Positions 14,991-23,624 of a stretch of 34,213 nt of DNA are shown here, piece after piece. The stretch is from positions 1 through 34,213 of the forward strand of contig CANGHX010000009.1 of NCBI GenBank assembly GCA_947453715.1. The letters run 5' to 3'. Under the pieces are notes generated by a model. It was not told the origin of the DNA. It saw only the letters and a list, made by a program, of their open reading frames with translations, and did not search any database. Within the stretch, counting starts at the first letter, position 1. Every line of letters begins with the position of its first letter. The translations under genes were made by a program, and so were the position numbers. This stretch comes from Flavobacteriales bacterium (GTDB lineage Bacteria > Bacteroidota > Bacteroidia > Flavobacteriales_D > Crocinitomicaceae).

Positions 14991-16104
14991 TAAAAGAATT
15001 ATCTACAGCGTATTCGACCAAATTTTCAAATTCAAGACTTAAATCAGGTTTGATGTAATCTTGCATTAATTCATTCAAAACGGTCACATCAAATTCATGA
15101 ACAGGCGTTGATAGATAGTTGTTTAATTGATCTCCAACTGTTTTGTAGTAGATTTGTTCAATATGATTTAGATTATCAGGTGTTTCAGTGATTATTTCAA
15201 ATGAGCTCCATCCAACTTGTTTTAATAATTGAGGTAATGCGATTTTGTTTGGTAAACATTTATTGCTTGCAATGGTTAATTCGGTTAAATCTGTTTCAAT
15301 TGCTTTTGTGATCGCTTTTGCAGCATAATCGACAGGAATTAAATTCAAACCTGAATCTTTGTTCATTGCTATTCTAATATGTTGTTGTCCATGTGACTCT
15401 TTGAATCTTAGAAAAAAAGCTCCAAATAGATAGAAAACCAAAAATTTAGGAACAACAAATAATGGAGTATCATACAAACGACCACAAATGATACTTGGTC
15501 TAATTATTTGATGCTTAATGTTATTTTTTATGCAAAATGAAATTAATTCGCTTTCTGTCTTGGATTTATATTCTTCGTATGGATTTCTATACTTTGTTAA
15601 TCTTGAATCAAAATTAAAATAATTCGGAATCAAACCTTTTTGATGACCTGACGAAAATGCAGTACTTATGTAGGTGATTTGTGAGATGAATGGTGCTAAT
15701 TTTTTGATTAAGAAAAAAGTGCCAATATAATTTGTTTTTTGTATTTCTTCAGTAGTACTAAGGTTTGTACCTAAATTTACCGAAGCAGCAGAGTGAATTA
15801 ATGTATATTTAATGTCATTATTCAATTCTCCTAAGTTTATCTGCTCATCAAGTAAATCATGTTTTATTAAGGTGAAGTTTTCCTCTATAATTCTTTTGAA
15901 ATCAATTGTATGCAGAAAATCAGGAACCAATTCAGGTTTAAATAATTCTTTCAATCGTTTTTTAAGAGTAACGTTTTTCTTTTCACGAATTAGCAATACT
16001 ATTGAACCATGATAATCATTTAAATGAATTTTCATCATCAATTCATATAGAATATGTGAACCTAAAATTCCTGTACTACCTGTTAAAATATAGTTGTGAT
16101 TCAT
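14974..16104 (-). CDS. NAD(P)-binding extended SDR, thioester-reductase/fatty acyl-CoA reductase-like
   Basis: The N-terminus YILTGSTGILGSHIL (5-19) is a Rossmann GxxGxxG nucleotide-binding motif. The catalytic pair is Tyr176 and Lys180 in NPYEEYKSKTESEL, matching the YxxxK of extended SDRs of the NAD_binding_4 (male-sterility/thioester reductase) type, with IHSAASVNLG between them. Such domains reduce acyl thioesters to aldehydes or alcohols, usually as part of larger proteins; here a 376-residue stand-alone protein would need a CoA- or carrier-bound acyl substrate. The 3' end overlaps the convergent decarboxylase by 17 nt. A 308-nt gap lies upstream. Confidence 0.85.
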   Translation of the reverse strand: MNHNYILTGSTGILGSHILYELMMKIHLNDYHGSIVLLIREKKNVTLKKRLKELFKPELVPDFLHTIDFKRIIEENFTLIKHDLLDEQINLGELNNDIKYTLIHSAASVNLGTNLSTTEEIQKTNYIGTFFLIKKLAPFISQITYISTAFSSGHQKGLIPNYFNFDSRLTKYRNPYEEYKSKTESELISFCIKNNIKHQIIRPSIICGRLYDTPLFVVPKFLVFYLFGAFFLRFKESHGQQHIRIAMNKDSGLNLIPVDYAAKAITKAIETDLTELTIASNKCLPNKIALPQLLKQVGWSSFEIITETPDNLNHIEQIYYKTVGDQLNNYLSTPVHEFDVTVLNELMQDYIKPDLSLEFENLVEYAVDNSFISLID

Positions 16105-16412
16105 TAAAAAGCATCGAGTAAATATTTAAATGTATGAATATGAGCGTTTTATTTAGATGGAGTAATATTTGTATTCCATTGAAAAATAGTGACTTAATAC
16201 TTCTTACATCATAAAATTAACAAATAATTCGGAACCTTTACTTAGTTGATTTAAATAATAAAAATCATTCATTTTTAACCCCAACAAATGTAAGTTTCCT
16301 GATTCAAAGTTTTTTAAAAAAAATGAGTTTGTATTATTGATTTTCACCAAATAATTAGCTCATTTATATTCAATATGTATTAAATGAAATTTTAAGACTC
16401 GATAAATTCCAA
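16105..16412. other. Intergenic region of 308 nt, no gene seen
   Basis: No open frame or RNA gene is recognisable between the reductase start and the stop of the T9SS protein gene, both on the minus strand. A weak 7-bp hairpin (TCATTTA at 16360-16366 with TAAATGA at 16381-16387) lies 26 nt beyond the T9SS protein stop and may end that transcript. On the minus strand TACATTTG (16285-16292) matches the -7 consensus, but it is about 180 nt from the reductase start and lacks a -33 element at proper spacing, so I do not call it a promoter. Confidence 0.5.
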
Positions 16413-18038
16413 TTAACGAATAATCATTTTAGTTTTAGTAACTGTATTTTCGTTGGTAACAGTGATATAATAAATCCCAACAGGAAAATCAGTCATATCA
16501 AATGAAACTACTGAATCTGAAGCAATTGCTTGATTAACTTTTTCCCCAACTGCTTTATAAATCTCTATAACATCACCAGCTATTAATCCAGTTAAGAAGA
16601 AAACACCTGAAGTGGGATTTGGAATAACTTTTATAGCTTTATTTGAAAATTCTTTACAATTAACGTTCTCAATTTTTGAATAAGTAATTTCTCCGTCTAA
16701 TGATGTTTGTTTTAATCGGTAATAAATGTCTTTGAACAGCACTTTTTCATCTATATAGCTGTAGTCTTGTAAATGATTATTATTCCCAGTCACATTTATT
16801 TGTTTAACTTTTTCCCAGCTCGTCCCATCTTCGCTTTTTTCAATTGTAAAAAAGTTCATATCCTCTTCAGTTGCTGTTTGCCATTTAATCTCATTTCCAT
16901 TATCAATACAATTCACCTTAAAGTCTAAAAGTTTTAGAGGTAATACAACTTGAGTTCCTGAAATTCCAGTTATATAAAATGGTGAAATAGCACCACCACT
17001 TCCATCAATAACTAGATAATATGTTTGCCCAATATTTGCTGCAAAACAATTATTTTGATTTCTACTTGTCCCAGAAGAAGTTGTTGGATAAATGCTATCT
17101 CTCGGACAATTAACAACTGTCCAATATGTTCCGGCACCTGCTCCAGTACACGCGTTGTTATCTCCATCAGAGTTTGGATCTGTTACAATTATCGATTGAA
17201 GTGTGTTTGATAAACCGCTTATTGCAATGCTAACATAAGATTTGGTTGCTTGAAATTTAATCCAAGTATCGTTATCATTTGAGCCATTCCATAAACAATT
17301 GACAAATGAACTACCATTATAGCATGGCATATTTGAACTTGGTGTCATTCCATTGGTGCTAGCACAGATTGGTGAACCATCCCAAACAATTGCACCAGTA
17401 CAATCATCACCCATTGAAGTTTTATCTGTAATTGTAGGGTCACCAAAATAAATACTACCTCCCAATACACAAGGCGCAGCTGAAGTATTATCGTAAAAAT
17501 AGATTGTCCAAGTTCCATTTGCATTTTCACCATTAAATGCAGTTGCAACATCAACATAAGTTGAAAAAACACCGTATTGACCATCTAAGTCTTTTTCTGA
17601 TACTATAAGTGAATTAGTTGAAACATAATTCGGAGCTTTATTTAAACAAGCAGTGACGATATTTCTAAAGGTATAATCAAGTTTTGCATCAGGCATTACA
17701 GAATAATCAGTAGATGTTCCCATTGTATTTGCTATTTGAGCACAAGTTCCAGTAGGTGATTTAATATAACATTTTACTTTACTGATATTACCACCGCAAG
17801 AAGCATCTAATCGAATATTGATTTCAGCCAATTGTTTTGTAGTTAAATTTAATACTCCAACACTTGAAACATTAAAAGTTATAGCATTGGTTCCAGGTGA
17901 TGCACAAGATGAATATGATGTTCCTGCATCAAGATCAAATGGTAATGAAGTATTTGTTGTAAATACTTGACTTTCAATTAAACTAATATGTAAAACAATT
18001 AGTAGGAAAGCAATAATCGGAGTGAGGTACTTTTTCAT
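16413..18038 (-). CDS. Secreted T9SS type A sorting-domain protein with P-domain-like module
   Basis: The 541-residue protein has an N-terminal signal peptide (MKKYLTPIIAFLLIVLHISL). About residues 25-200 form a module with ANGTWTIYFYDNT, the typical end of a proprotein-convertase P domain, while the next 170 residues are Cys-, Asn- and Asp-rich and resemble adhesion or lectin-like surface modules. A segment near 370-460 (LLDFKVNCIDNGNEIKWQTATE) is a common fibronectin-like linker in Bacteroidota surface proteins. The last 75 residues, starting KVIPNPTSGVFFL and ending TKTKMIIR, are the T9SS type A sorting domain. It should be exported by T9SS and anchored or released at the cell surface. No protease domain is visible. 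Confidence 0.9.
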   Translation of the reverse strand: MKKYLTPIIAFLLIVLHISLIESQVFTTNTSLPFDLDAGTSYSSCASPGTNAITFNVSSVGVLNLTTKQLAEINIRLDASCGGNISKVKCYIKSPTGTCAQIANTMGTSTDYSVMPDAKLDYTFRNIVTACLNKAPNYVSTNSLIVSEKDLDGQYGVFSTYVDVATAFNGENANGTWTIYFYDNTSAAPCVLGGSIYFGDPTITDKTSMGDDCTGAIVWDGSPICASTNGMTPSSNMPCYNGSSFVNCLWNGSNDNDTWIKFQATKSYVSIAISGLSNTLQSIIVTDPNSDGDNNACTGAGAGTYWTVVNCPRDSIYPTTSSGTSRNQNNCFAANIGQTYYLVIDGSGGAISPFYITGISGTQVVLPLKLLDFKVNCIDNGNEIKWQTATEEDMNFFTIEKSEDGTSWEKVKQINVTGNNNHLQDYSYIDEKVLFKDIYYRLKQTSLDGEITYSKIENVNCKEFSNKAIKVIPNPTSGVFFLTGLIAGDVIEIYKAVGEKVNQAIASDSVVSFDMTDFPVGIYYITVTNENTVTKTKMIIR

Positions 18039-18189
18039 AATACAATGATTTAAAAGCCTAAATCAAAGTTCATGAATGTTAATTCAAAATATTAAGAAAT
18101 CTTTCAGAATTGATTTTATAATGTTTAAATCGGTTCTTTCATTGATAATAAAAATCGGTTTAGTTAGATTAATCTATATATTTTATAGA

Positions 18190-18227
18190 CAATTAAGGAC
18201 TAACTTCAAAAAGATAGTCCTTAATTG
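18190..18227 (-). terminator. 13-bp hairpin downstream of the DUF1573 gene
   Basis: CAATTAAGGACTA (18190-18202) and TAGTCCTTAATTG (18215-18227) are perfect 13-bp reverse complements with a 12-nt loop, 15 nt beyond the DUF1573 stop on the minus strand. No U-tract follows (GTCTATAAAATATA), so termination may be inefficient or the hairpin may protect the RNA 3' end. Its position makes it the likely end of the ctpA-DUF1573 transcript. Confidence 0.6.
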
Positions 18228-18242
18228 AAATTGAAATTAATA

Positions 18243-18740
18243 TTACTTAACAAACGCTTTAATTGTTAACACTGTAAGTCGCGGTTCTGTATTTGAGGTT
18301 ACTGTTACTTTTTTCTCAATTTCACCTTCTTGTCCAGGTTTTGGATGAAAAGAAACTTTCATTTTATCTGATTTACCAGGTAAAATTGGTTTCTCAGGTT
18401 TCTCAGGTGTTGTACAACCACAGCTTGCTTCAACATTTTCAATAATTAAAGGTTTTTTACCTGTGTTTGTTATCGTGAAATAAGTTGCATTATCCGAATC
18501 TGGTTTAACATTTCCATAATCATGAACCATTTTATCGAAAGAAATAGACGTTCTACTTTCAGCTTCTTCCTTTAATCTTTTGGCTTCTTCCTTTTCAAAC
18601 TCTTTCATGCTAGCTTTCAATTCAGCTTCGCTTTGATCATCAGCAGCAACAGCAGAAACAACTTCTTTATTACTTGAAGAATTGGAGCTACACGCGCTTA
18701 AAAATAAAATACTTGAGACGATAAAAACTGTTTTTTTCAT
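18243..18740 (-). CDS. DUF1573 (Ig-like) lipoprotein
   Basis: This 165-residue protein has a lipoprotein signal with lipobox LSAC (Cys17), then a Ser/Asn-rich stretch, a charged helical linker at about 35-62 (Glu/Lys/Arg-rich, probably coiled-coil) and the DUF1573 beta-sandwich. Its hallmarks are HDYGNV, FTITNTGKKPLII, ASCGCTTPE (Cys107, Cys109) and GKSDKMKVSFHP. The domain is ASH/MSP-like and is abundant in Bacteroidota envelope proteins; its ligand is unknown. It lies 44 nt after ctpA on the same strand, with no separate strong promoter, so both are probably in one operon. A link to proteolytic envelope quality control is inference. Confidence 0.92.
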   Translation of the reverse strand: MKKTVFIVSSILFLSACSSNSSSNKEVVSAVAADDQSEAELKASMKEFEKEEAKRLKEEAESRTSISFDKMVHDYGNVKPDSDNATYFTITNTGKKPLIIENVEASCGCTTPEKPEKPILPGKSDKMKVSFHPKPGQEGEIEKKVTVTSNTEPRLTVLTIKAFVK

Positions 18741-18784
18741 TTGATTTTTATTTACAAATAATTATAAATTATACTTATAGAAGA

Positions 18785-20389
18785 TTAATTTCTTCCGTTA
18801 TCTAAATTCATTTTTTCATACTCTTTCTTTTGAATCACCTCGACAGCTTTCATTAATATTTCGTTTGAATCATTGTATATTTCATAAAACTCATTATAAC
18901 CCCATAGATCTTGAGCTAAATAAGCTTTCAATCTTAATTTAATTAATTTCTCACTTGTCTTGTATTCAGCTTCTTTGAATTCTAGTTTCGAATCTTCTTT
19001 TTTAACATACTCAAAAAAGGCTTTCATGAATTTTTCATCATTATTGAATTTTGATTTAAAATCTTGAAAAGTAGGGTAGGACTTCAAAATTTCATCCCTA
19101 TTATCATTTACATATGTTAATGAAAAAGAATTGATATGACCACCTTGAACTAAATCTCTGAAATAATCAGTAATTTCAGTAGTATCTAATGGAACAAAAA
19201 TATCTGGCATTATCCCACCTCCATTGTAAACAGTTCTTTTGGTTAATAATGTAAAATGTTTCAATGAATCTGGTAAATGAATTGAATCAGCATGTTGAAA
19301 TTCACCATTTTTATATCTTTTTGATAAATCATCTTTGTAACCTTCCATATCAGTATAAGGTTTTTGAATGAATCTTCCTGCTGGTGTGTAATATCTTGCA
19401 ATCGTTAATCGAATTTGAGAACCATCCGTTAAGTCGATTGGACGTTGAACCAAACCTTTTCCAAAAGTTCGTCTTCCAACTATTAATCCTCTGTCCCAAT
19501 CTTGAATCGCACCTGAAACAATTTCACTAGCAGAAGCTGAATATTCATCAGTTAATATGATTAGATTTCCATTTTCCCAATTACCTTTATCTCCAGCTTT
19601 TAAATCGCTTCGCGGTTGTGCTTTACCTTCAGAATACACTATTAACTTGTCTTTTGATAAAAATTCATCGGCAACCTTTTGAGCAGCATATAACAAACCA
19701 CCACCGTTTCCTTGTAAATCGAAGATTAAGTTTTTCATTCCTTTATCTTTCAATTCTTTTACACTTTTATGAATTTCTTCAACAGTTGAACGAGAAAAGC
19801 TGTTTAATTTGATGTAACCAATCTCTGGAGTTACCATGTAATAACAATCAACTGAGTTTACAGGAATTTTATCACGTGTAATAACATAATTCAATGGCTT
19901 TTTAGAGTTTTTTCTTAAAATCTCAACACGAACTTTTGAACCTAATTCACCTAACAAATTTTCTCTAACTTGGGCATTTTTCAAACCAATTCCAGCAATG
20001 TTTTTATCTTCAACTCGAATAATTTTATCTCCTGCTAAAATTCCTAATTTCTCAGATGGTCCTCCTGGAATAGTAGCAACAACCATCAATGTGTCTTTTA
20101 ATATTTGAAAACGAATTCCAATTCCAACAAAACTTCCCTCAATTTTCACATTGGCATCATCTACTTCTTCTTTAGAAATATATGTACTATGTGGATCTAA
20201 TTTTTCTAACATCGCTACTATAGCAGCATCTGTCAATGCCTTGTCATCAACAGTATCAACATATAATTTATTGACATACATTAAAACTTCATCAAATTTT
20301 TGATTTGTAGAAACTTTGTTCGGTTGAACTTGAGCGTATGAAATTGTAATTGATAAAAGTGATAAAAAGGAAATTAATTTATAAGTCAT
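18785..20389 (-). CDS. S41 family C-terminal processing peptidase (CtpA/Prc-like)
   Basis: The 534-residue protein starts with a signal peptide (ending ISYAQ), followed by an N-terminal helical region and the LDPHSTYIS motif, a PDZ domain at about 85-165 (GSFVGIGIRF, GGPSEKLGILAGDKI) and the S41 protease core. The Ser-Lys dyad is probably Ser286 in EYSASASEI and Lys311 in GRRTFGKGLVQ, with the expected 25-residue spacing and Gln315 four residues later. A C-terminal domain of nearly 200 residues follows. Such enzymes cleave periplasmic or lipoprotein C-termini and tune envelope homeostasis. The DUF1573 lipoprotein gene follows and could encode a partner, but this is not shown. Confidence 0.95.
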   Translation of the reverse strand: MTYKLISFLSLLSITISYAQVQPNKVSTNQKFDEVLMYVNKLYVDTVDDKALTDAAIVAMLEKLDPHSTYISKEEVDDANVKIEGSFVGIGIRFQILKDTLMVVATIPGGPSEKLGILAGDKIIRVEDKNIAGIGLKNAQVRENLLGELGSKVRVEILRKNSKKPLNYVITRDKIPVNSVDCYYMVTPEIGYIKLNSFSRSTVEEIHKSVKELKDKGMKNLIFDLQGNGGGLLYAAQKVADEFLSKDKLIVYSEGKAQPRSDLKAGDKGNWENGNLIILTDEYSASASEIVSGAIQDWDRGLIVGRRTFGKGLVQRPIDLTDGSQIRLTIARYYTPAGRFIQKPYTDMEGYKDDLSKRYKNGEFQHADSIHLPDSLKHFTLLTKRTVYNGGGIMPDIFVPLDTTEITDYFRDLVQGGHINSFSLTYVNDNRDEILKSYPTFQDFKSKFNNDEKFMKAFFEYVKKEDSKLEFKEAEYKTSEKLIKLRLKAYLAQDLWGYNEFYEIYNDSNEILMKAVEVIQKKEYEKMNLDNGRN

Positions 20390-20576
20390 ATTCTTGTATA
20401 TCTATTGTGAAAATCAAAACATAAATATAAGTAAATACTTCTAAAAATACTTTTTATTGTGTAGTTGAACTTTAAAAAATGTTAATTATTGAATAAACAT
20501 TTGAATGTTGAATGAATTAAAGTAATTGATTGAAAATGTTAAGCAATTTTCATTTTCTTCGTATTAATCAAAAGAC

Positions 20577-21470
20577 ATGAGTAGAATAAAATTAATAATC
20601 AGCATTGTTTTTATTGGAACGTTTTCAATATCAGCTTTTTCTCAAATTCCTGAATTTGATAAATTAGAAATGTTGTATGCTCAACAGCACTATAAATTGG
20701 TTTATAAAAAAGCAAACAATTTATTGGATGTTCCAGATTATGATTTTTCTTTACTTCCTAATTACTATAAAAGTATTAGTTTGTTTCAACTTTGTCAAAA
20801 TGAACGTTATTTAACAAAACACCCAAGTGCATTAATAGAAGCGAAAAAACTATTCACTGAAGTTAAAAAATCCAGTGATGGAAAAAAGATTTTCGAAGCA
20901 CATGAGAATGAAATAGCTTTTTTGAAAAATGATTTGTTAGCTTGGTCAGAAGAATTAAGGAGAAGTGAAAACAAAGAAACTTTCGATCAGCTTCAAATCA
21001 TTATGAAAGATTTGTTTGATTTTGTACCGACTATTGATAATCAAGGACAAATTAAAGAAGTTGCTAATAAAACCTATAAAGCAACTGGTATAATTCGTAA
21101 TGATTTAGCTAATTACGCAATGACATTTATTGGTACTCCTTACTTATGGGCAGGTTCAGATCCTAAAGGTTTTGATTGCAGTGGCTTTACAGGTTATGTT
21201 TTAAAAGAGTTTAATGTATCAACTCAAAGAAGGGCAGTCGATATGCAAAAAGAATGTGTTGAAGTCAAACAGAAAAATGTTCAAAAAGGGGATTTAGTTT
21301 TTTTTGATAATGGTTCGGGTATTTCACATGTTGGAATGATTATTTCAGAAAAAGATCAGCCTTTAGTAATGATTCACTCAAGTTCATCTAAAGGGGTGAT
21401 AATTACAGAATTAGACAAGTCTGAATACTGGTTAAATCGTATTCACTCTTTTGGAACTTACATAAAATAA
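20577..21470 (+). CDS. Exported NlpC/P60 (C40) cell-wall peptidase
   Basis: The 297-residue product has a signal peptide (ending SISAFSQ), about 150 residues of helical region resembling TPR-like repeats, and a C-terminal NlpC/P60 domain. The catalytic Cys201 lies in FDCSGFTGYV, His251 in GISHVGMII and the third polar residue, His267, in MIHSSSSKGV. The motif GTPYLWAGSDPKG precedes the Cys in normal fashion. These peptidases cut D-glutamyl-diaminopimelate bonds in peptidoglycan stem peptides. The gene is read divergently from ctpA across a 187-nt gap and is followed by an unknown gene after 17 nt. The role of the helical N-terminal part is not known. Confidence 0.94.
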   Translation: MSRIKLIISIVFIGTFSISAFSQIPEFDKLEMLYAQQHYKLVYKKANNLLDVPDYDFSLLPNYYKSISLFQLCQNERYLTKHPSALIEAKKLFTEVKKSSDGKKIFEAHENEIAFLKNDLLAWSEELRRSENKETFDQLQIIMKDLFDFVPTIDNQGQIKEVANKTYKATGIIRNDLANYAMTFIGTPYLWAGSDPKGFDCSGFTGYVLKEFNVSTQRRAVDMQKECVEVKQKNVQKGDLVFFDNGSGISHVGMIISEKDQPLVMIHSSSSKGVIITELDKSEYWLNRIHSFGTYIK

Positions 21471-21487
21471 GACAAAATAATTAAGTC

Positions 21488-21973
21488 ATGAAACAAGAAA
21501 AATTATATGAAATCATTTCAAGTTTTTATGACTTTAAAATTAATCGTATTGAAAAAATAGAAACAGATTTAGTCATTGAAATTTCACTTCCTTGGAGCAA
21601 TGTCATTGGTCTAAATAGTGACTATTTATTGATTAAATTATCAGACTGTAATGAGTTTAAATGCGAATACTACAAAGTATTAAGTGATCAATTAATTGAA
21701 GCTTATCCCGGTAAATTCATTAAAGATTCTCAAGAAGTTAACACCTCTAATATTGATGAAATTAATAGTTTAGAATTAACAATAAATAACTGTACTTATA
21801 ATTATAATAACAGTTATACCTTTTGGTGTAAAAGTAATTTATCTGTTGAATTAGCTAAACTAATATTCACAACAACCGATATTCATTTTTTTGAAAAGGA
21901 GGGGAATGAAATTTCTATCGATGAATTTGAAAAATGGAAGACAATCTGGTGGCAGTCTAAATTTGAAGATTAA
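21488..21973 (+). CDS. Hypothetical protein, 161 residues
   Basis: I do not recognise a family. The protein has no signal peptide or membrane segment, is acidic and is rich in Asn, Ile and Tyr. It begins MKQEKLYEIISSFYDFKI and ends with an aromatic segment, WKTIWWQSKFED. Predicted elements are alternating strands with one C-terminal helix. It lies 17 nt after the NlpC/P60 gene, with which it probably shares a transcript. Its TAA stop shares four bases (TTAA) with the stop of the convergent membrane protein gene. The codon usage resembles the neighbours, so the gene seems real, but no function can be proposed. Confidence 0.7.
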   Translation: MKQEKLYEIISSFYDFKINRIEKIETDLVIEISLPWSNVIGLNSDYLLIKLSDCNEFKCEYYKVLSDQLIEAYPGKFIKDSQEVNTSNIDEINSLELTINNCTYNYNNSYTFWCKSNLSVELAKLIFTTTDIHFFEKEGNEISIDEFEKWKTIWWQSKFED

Positions 21974-22500
21974 TCTTCTTTTGATTTTGTTTTTAAAAAT
22001 ATATTAGAAGTAATCGAAAGGATTGATAAAATCATCAAAATAAACACACCTAATGACAAAATAATTGATGAATTCACTTTTATTAAAGTACTAATTATCA
22101 ATACACCCGCACTTAATCTAAATATCCACTTTGTAATTTTATAGTTGTAAAAAGATGTTAATGTCAATTTAAAATCCAATGCGGTAAATAATAAAAATAG
22201 AATTGCAGCTAATTGGATATGCCATGTTTGAATTAATAATTCAGTTTTTGAGAGCGATACAAAAAGAAATATTTGAACTAAATAACCAAAAATATAAAGA
22301 TTGATTGTTAAATTACTTTCTTTAATTCTTAAAGTATTTAGCGCAGAAAAAATAGCAATTGATGCAATTGATCCTAATAATAGTTGAGTTGTAAGTATTA
22401 AATTAATTGAAGTAAATTCATAGAAAATAACACCTGTAAAGAAAGTCAAAATAGCTAAAACTAAGCCTATTTTATTCAGAATATTAAACTTTTTAATCAT
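21970..22500 (-). CDS. Small multi-pass membrane protein
   Basis: The 176-residue protein is hydrophobic, with about six predicted membrane helices, for instance KIGLVLAILTFFTGVIFY near the N-terminus, LILTTQLLLGSIASIAIF, and IILSLGVFILMILSILSI near the C-terminus; the tail LKTKSKED is charged. No motif identifies a transported substrate or enzymatic activity. It is convergent with and overlaps the unknown gene at 21488 by four bases. An exact TATATTTG box lies 23 nt before its start, so it appears to have its own promoter although the agmatinase gene upstream is on the same strand. The function is unknown. Confidence 0.72.
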   Translation of the reverse strand: MIKKFNILNKIGLVLAILTFFTGVIFYEFTSINLILTTQLLLGSIASIAIFSALNTLRIKESNLTINLYIFGYLVQIFLFVSLSKTELLIQTWHIQLAAILFLLFTALDFKLTLTSFYNYKITKWIFRLSAGVLIISTLIKVNSSIILSLGVFILMILSILSITSNIFLKTKSKED

Positions 22501-22522
22501 GTTTATTGTAAAGCGATATTAT

Positions 22523-22530
22523 CAAATATA
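22523..22530 (-). promoter_or_regulatory. -7 box for the membrane protein gene (TATATTTG)
   Basis: On the minus strand TATATTTG exactly matches TAnnTTTG and lies 22 nt before ATG 22500, in the 74-nt gap after speB. No evident -33 TTG is found at 17-21 nt. Confidence 0.45.
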
Positions 22531-22574
22531 AGAAATAATCTACAGAAACTATTTTAATCGCTTGATCCTTTTGA

Positions 22575-23624
22575 TTAAAGAAATAATCTTCTGTTTTTCT
22601 CAACTGCACAAACTAAATTCCATAATGCTCGTGCTCCTACATTTGCATCCCAATCACCATCAGAACCTGGAGACACTTCATTTAAATCAAACCCAACAAT
22701 TTTTTTACCTGATTCAATTAGTTTGAAAAATAAATAATTGATTTCTTCTAATTTAAAACCTCCTGCAACTGGCGTTCCTGTATTTGGACAAAGTTCAGGC
22801 ATCAAACCATCAATATCAAATGAAATGTAAACATTTTGAGGTAAATCAGAAATGATACGTTCAACTTGATTTTTCCAGGTTTGTCCTTCAAATTGCTCAT
22901 CTTTTAAAATCCAATCAAAATAAGTAGATACTCTACCATTACTGTTTTGAATTAATTCTATTTCCGAATTAGCAACATCACGAATACCAACTTGAACTAA
23001 TTTTGTTAAGTTTTTGCATTGTTTTAATGCATTAAACATAATGCTTGCGTGAGATTGCTCAAATCCTTCATAAGCATCTCTTAGATCTGCATGAGCATCT
23101 ACTTGAAGGATACCAAAAGATTCACCTTTTTCATCAATCGCTTCCAATAAACCTAATGGAACACTATGCTCACCACCTAAAACTCCAACAATTTTACCGT
23201 TTGCTATTAATTCTTTTGCTCTCTCTTTTAAATTGTTTTTTAAAGCATTCGAAGCATCATTAATTGTACTCACTGTTTGTTGGTAAGCTGGTTCTGTTTG
23301 AATATCTCCACCTTCTTCTAAAAAGTTAATATATTCAACAGCTTCAATACATAATTTTTCATTGATTGATTTCCAATCTTTTGAAATAGGAGTAAGGAAA
23401 ACTTTCGTTTCCCAGGCATTGGATAATTTAGGGTGGTAAAAATCCAATTGAGTTGATGCATCCAAAATTACTTGTGGACCATCACTTGTTCCCTTTCCAT
23501 AGGACGCCGTAGCATCCCATGGAATTGGAATAATGATTATATCTGCTTCAGATTCGGTTACAGGGAAACCGAAAATGTTACCATTTGCAATACCTACACC
23601 GTTTGGATCGAAGCTTTTAGACAT
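22575..23624 (-). CDS. speB: Agmatinase/ureohydrolase family protein
   Basis: The 349-residue enzyme shows the arginase-fold manganese motifs: GGEHS at 150-154, DAHADLR at 176-182 and SFDIDGLMP at 268-276, plus [12 protein letters not shown] near the end. Agmatinase hydrolyses agmatine to putrescine and urea. Arginase or formimidoylglutamase is possible by fold, but the context favours agmatinase: its ATG overlaps the end of the fused SpeD-SpeE gene by 8 nt (TATGTCTAA), so the two are translationally coupled. Compared with many agmatinases it has an insertion at about 85-135, seen also in other Bacteroidota members. Arginine decarboxylase, which would make agmatine, is not in the window. Confidence 0.85.
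   Translation of the reverse strand: MSKSFDPNGVGIANGNIFGFPVTESEADIIIIPIPWDATASYGKGTSDGPQVILDASTQLDFYHPKLSNAWETKVFLTPISKDWKSINEKLCIEAVEYINFLEEGGDIQTEPAYQQTVSTINDASNALKNNLKERAKELIANGKIVGVLGGEHSVPLGLLEAIDEKGESFGILQVDAHADLRDAYEGFEQSHASIMFNALKQCKNLTKLVQVGIRDVANSEIELIQNSNGRVSTYFDWILKDEQFEGQTWKNQVERIISDLPQNVYISFDIDGLMPELCPNTGTPVAGGFKLEEINYLFFKLIESGKKIVGFDLNEVSPGSDGDWDANVGARALWNLVCAVEKNRRLFL

Noticed and set aside
16281-16310. Minus-strand promoter TACATTTG with CTTTG
   Set aside because: The elements are only 12 nt apart, too close for the Bacteroidota 17-23 nt spacing, and lie about 180 nt from the gene.
18390-18420. DUF1573 SCGCT motif as a metal-cluster or thioredoxin site
   Set aside because: The CGC is a family hallmark of DUF1573 and does not match CxxC redox or iron-sulfur motifs.
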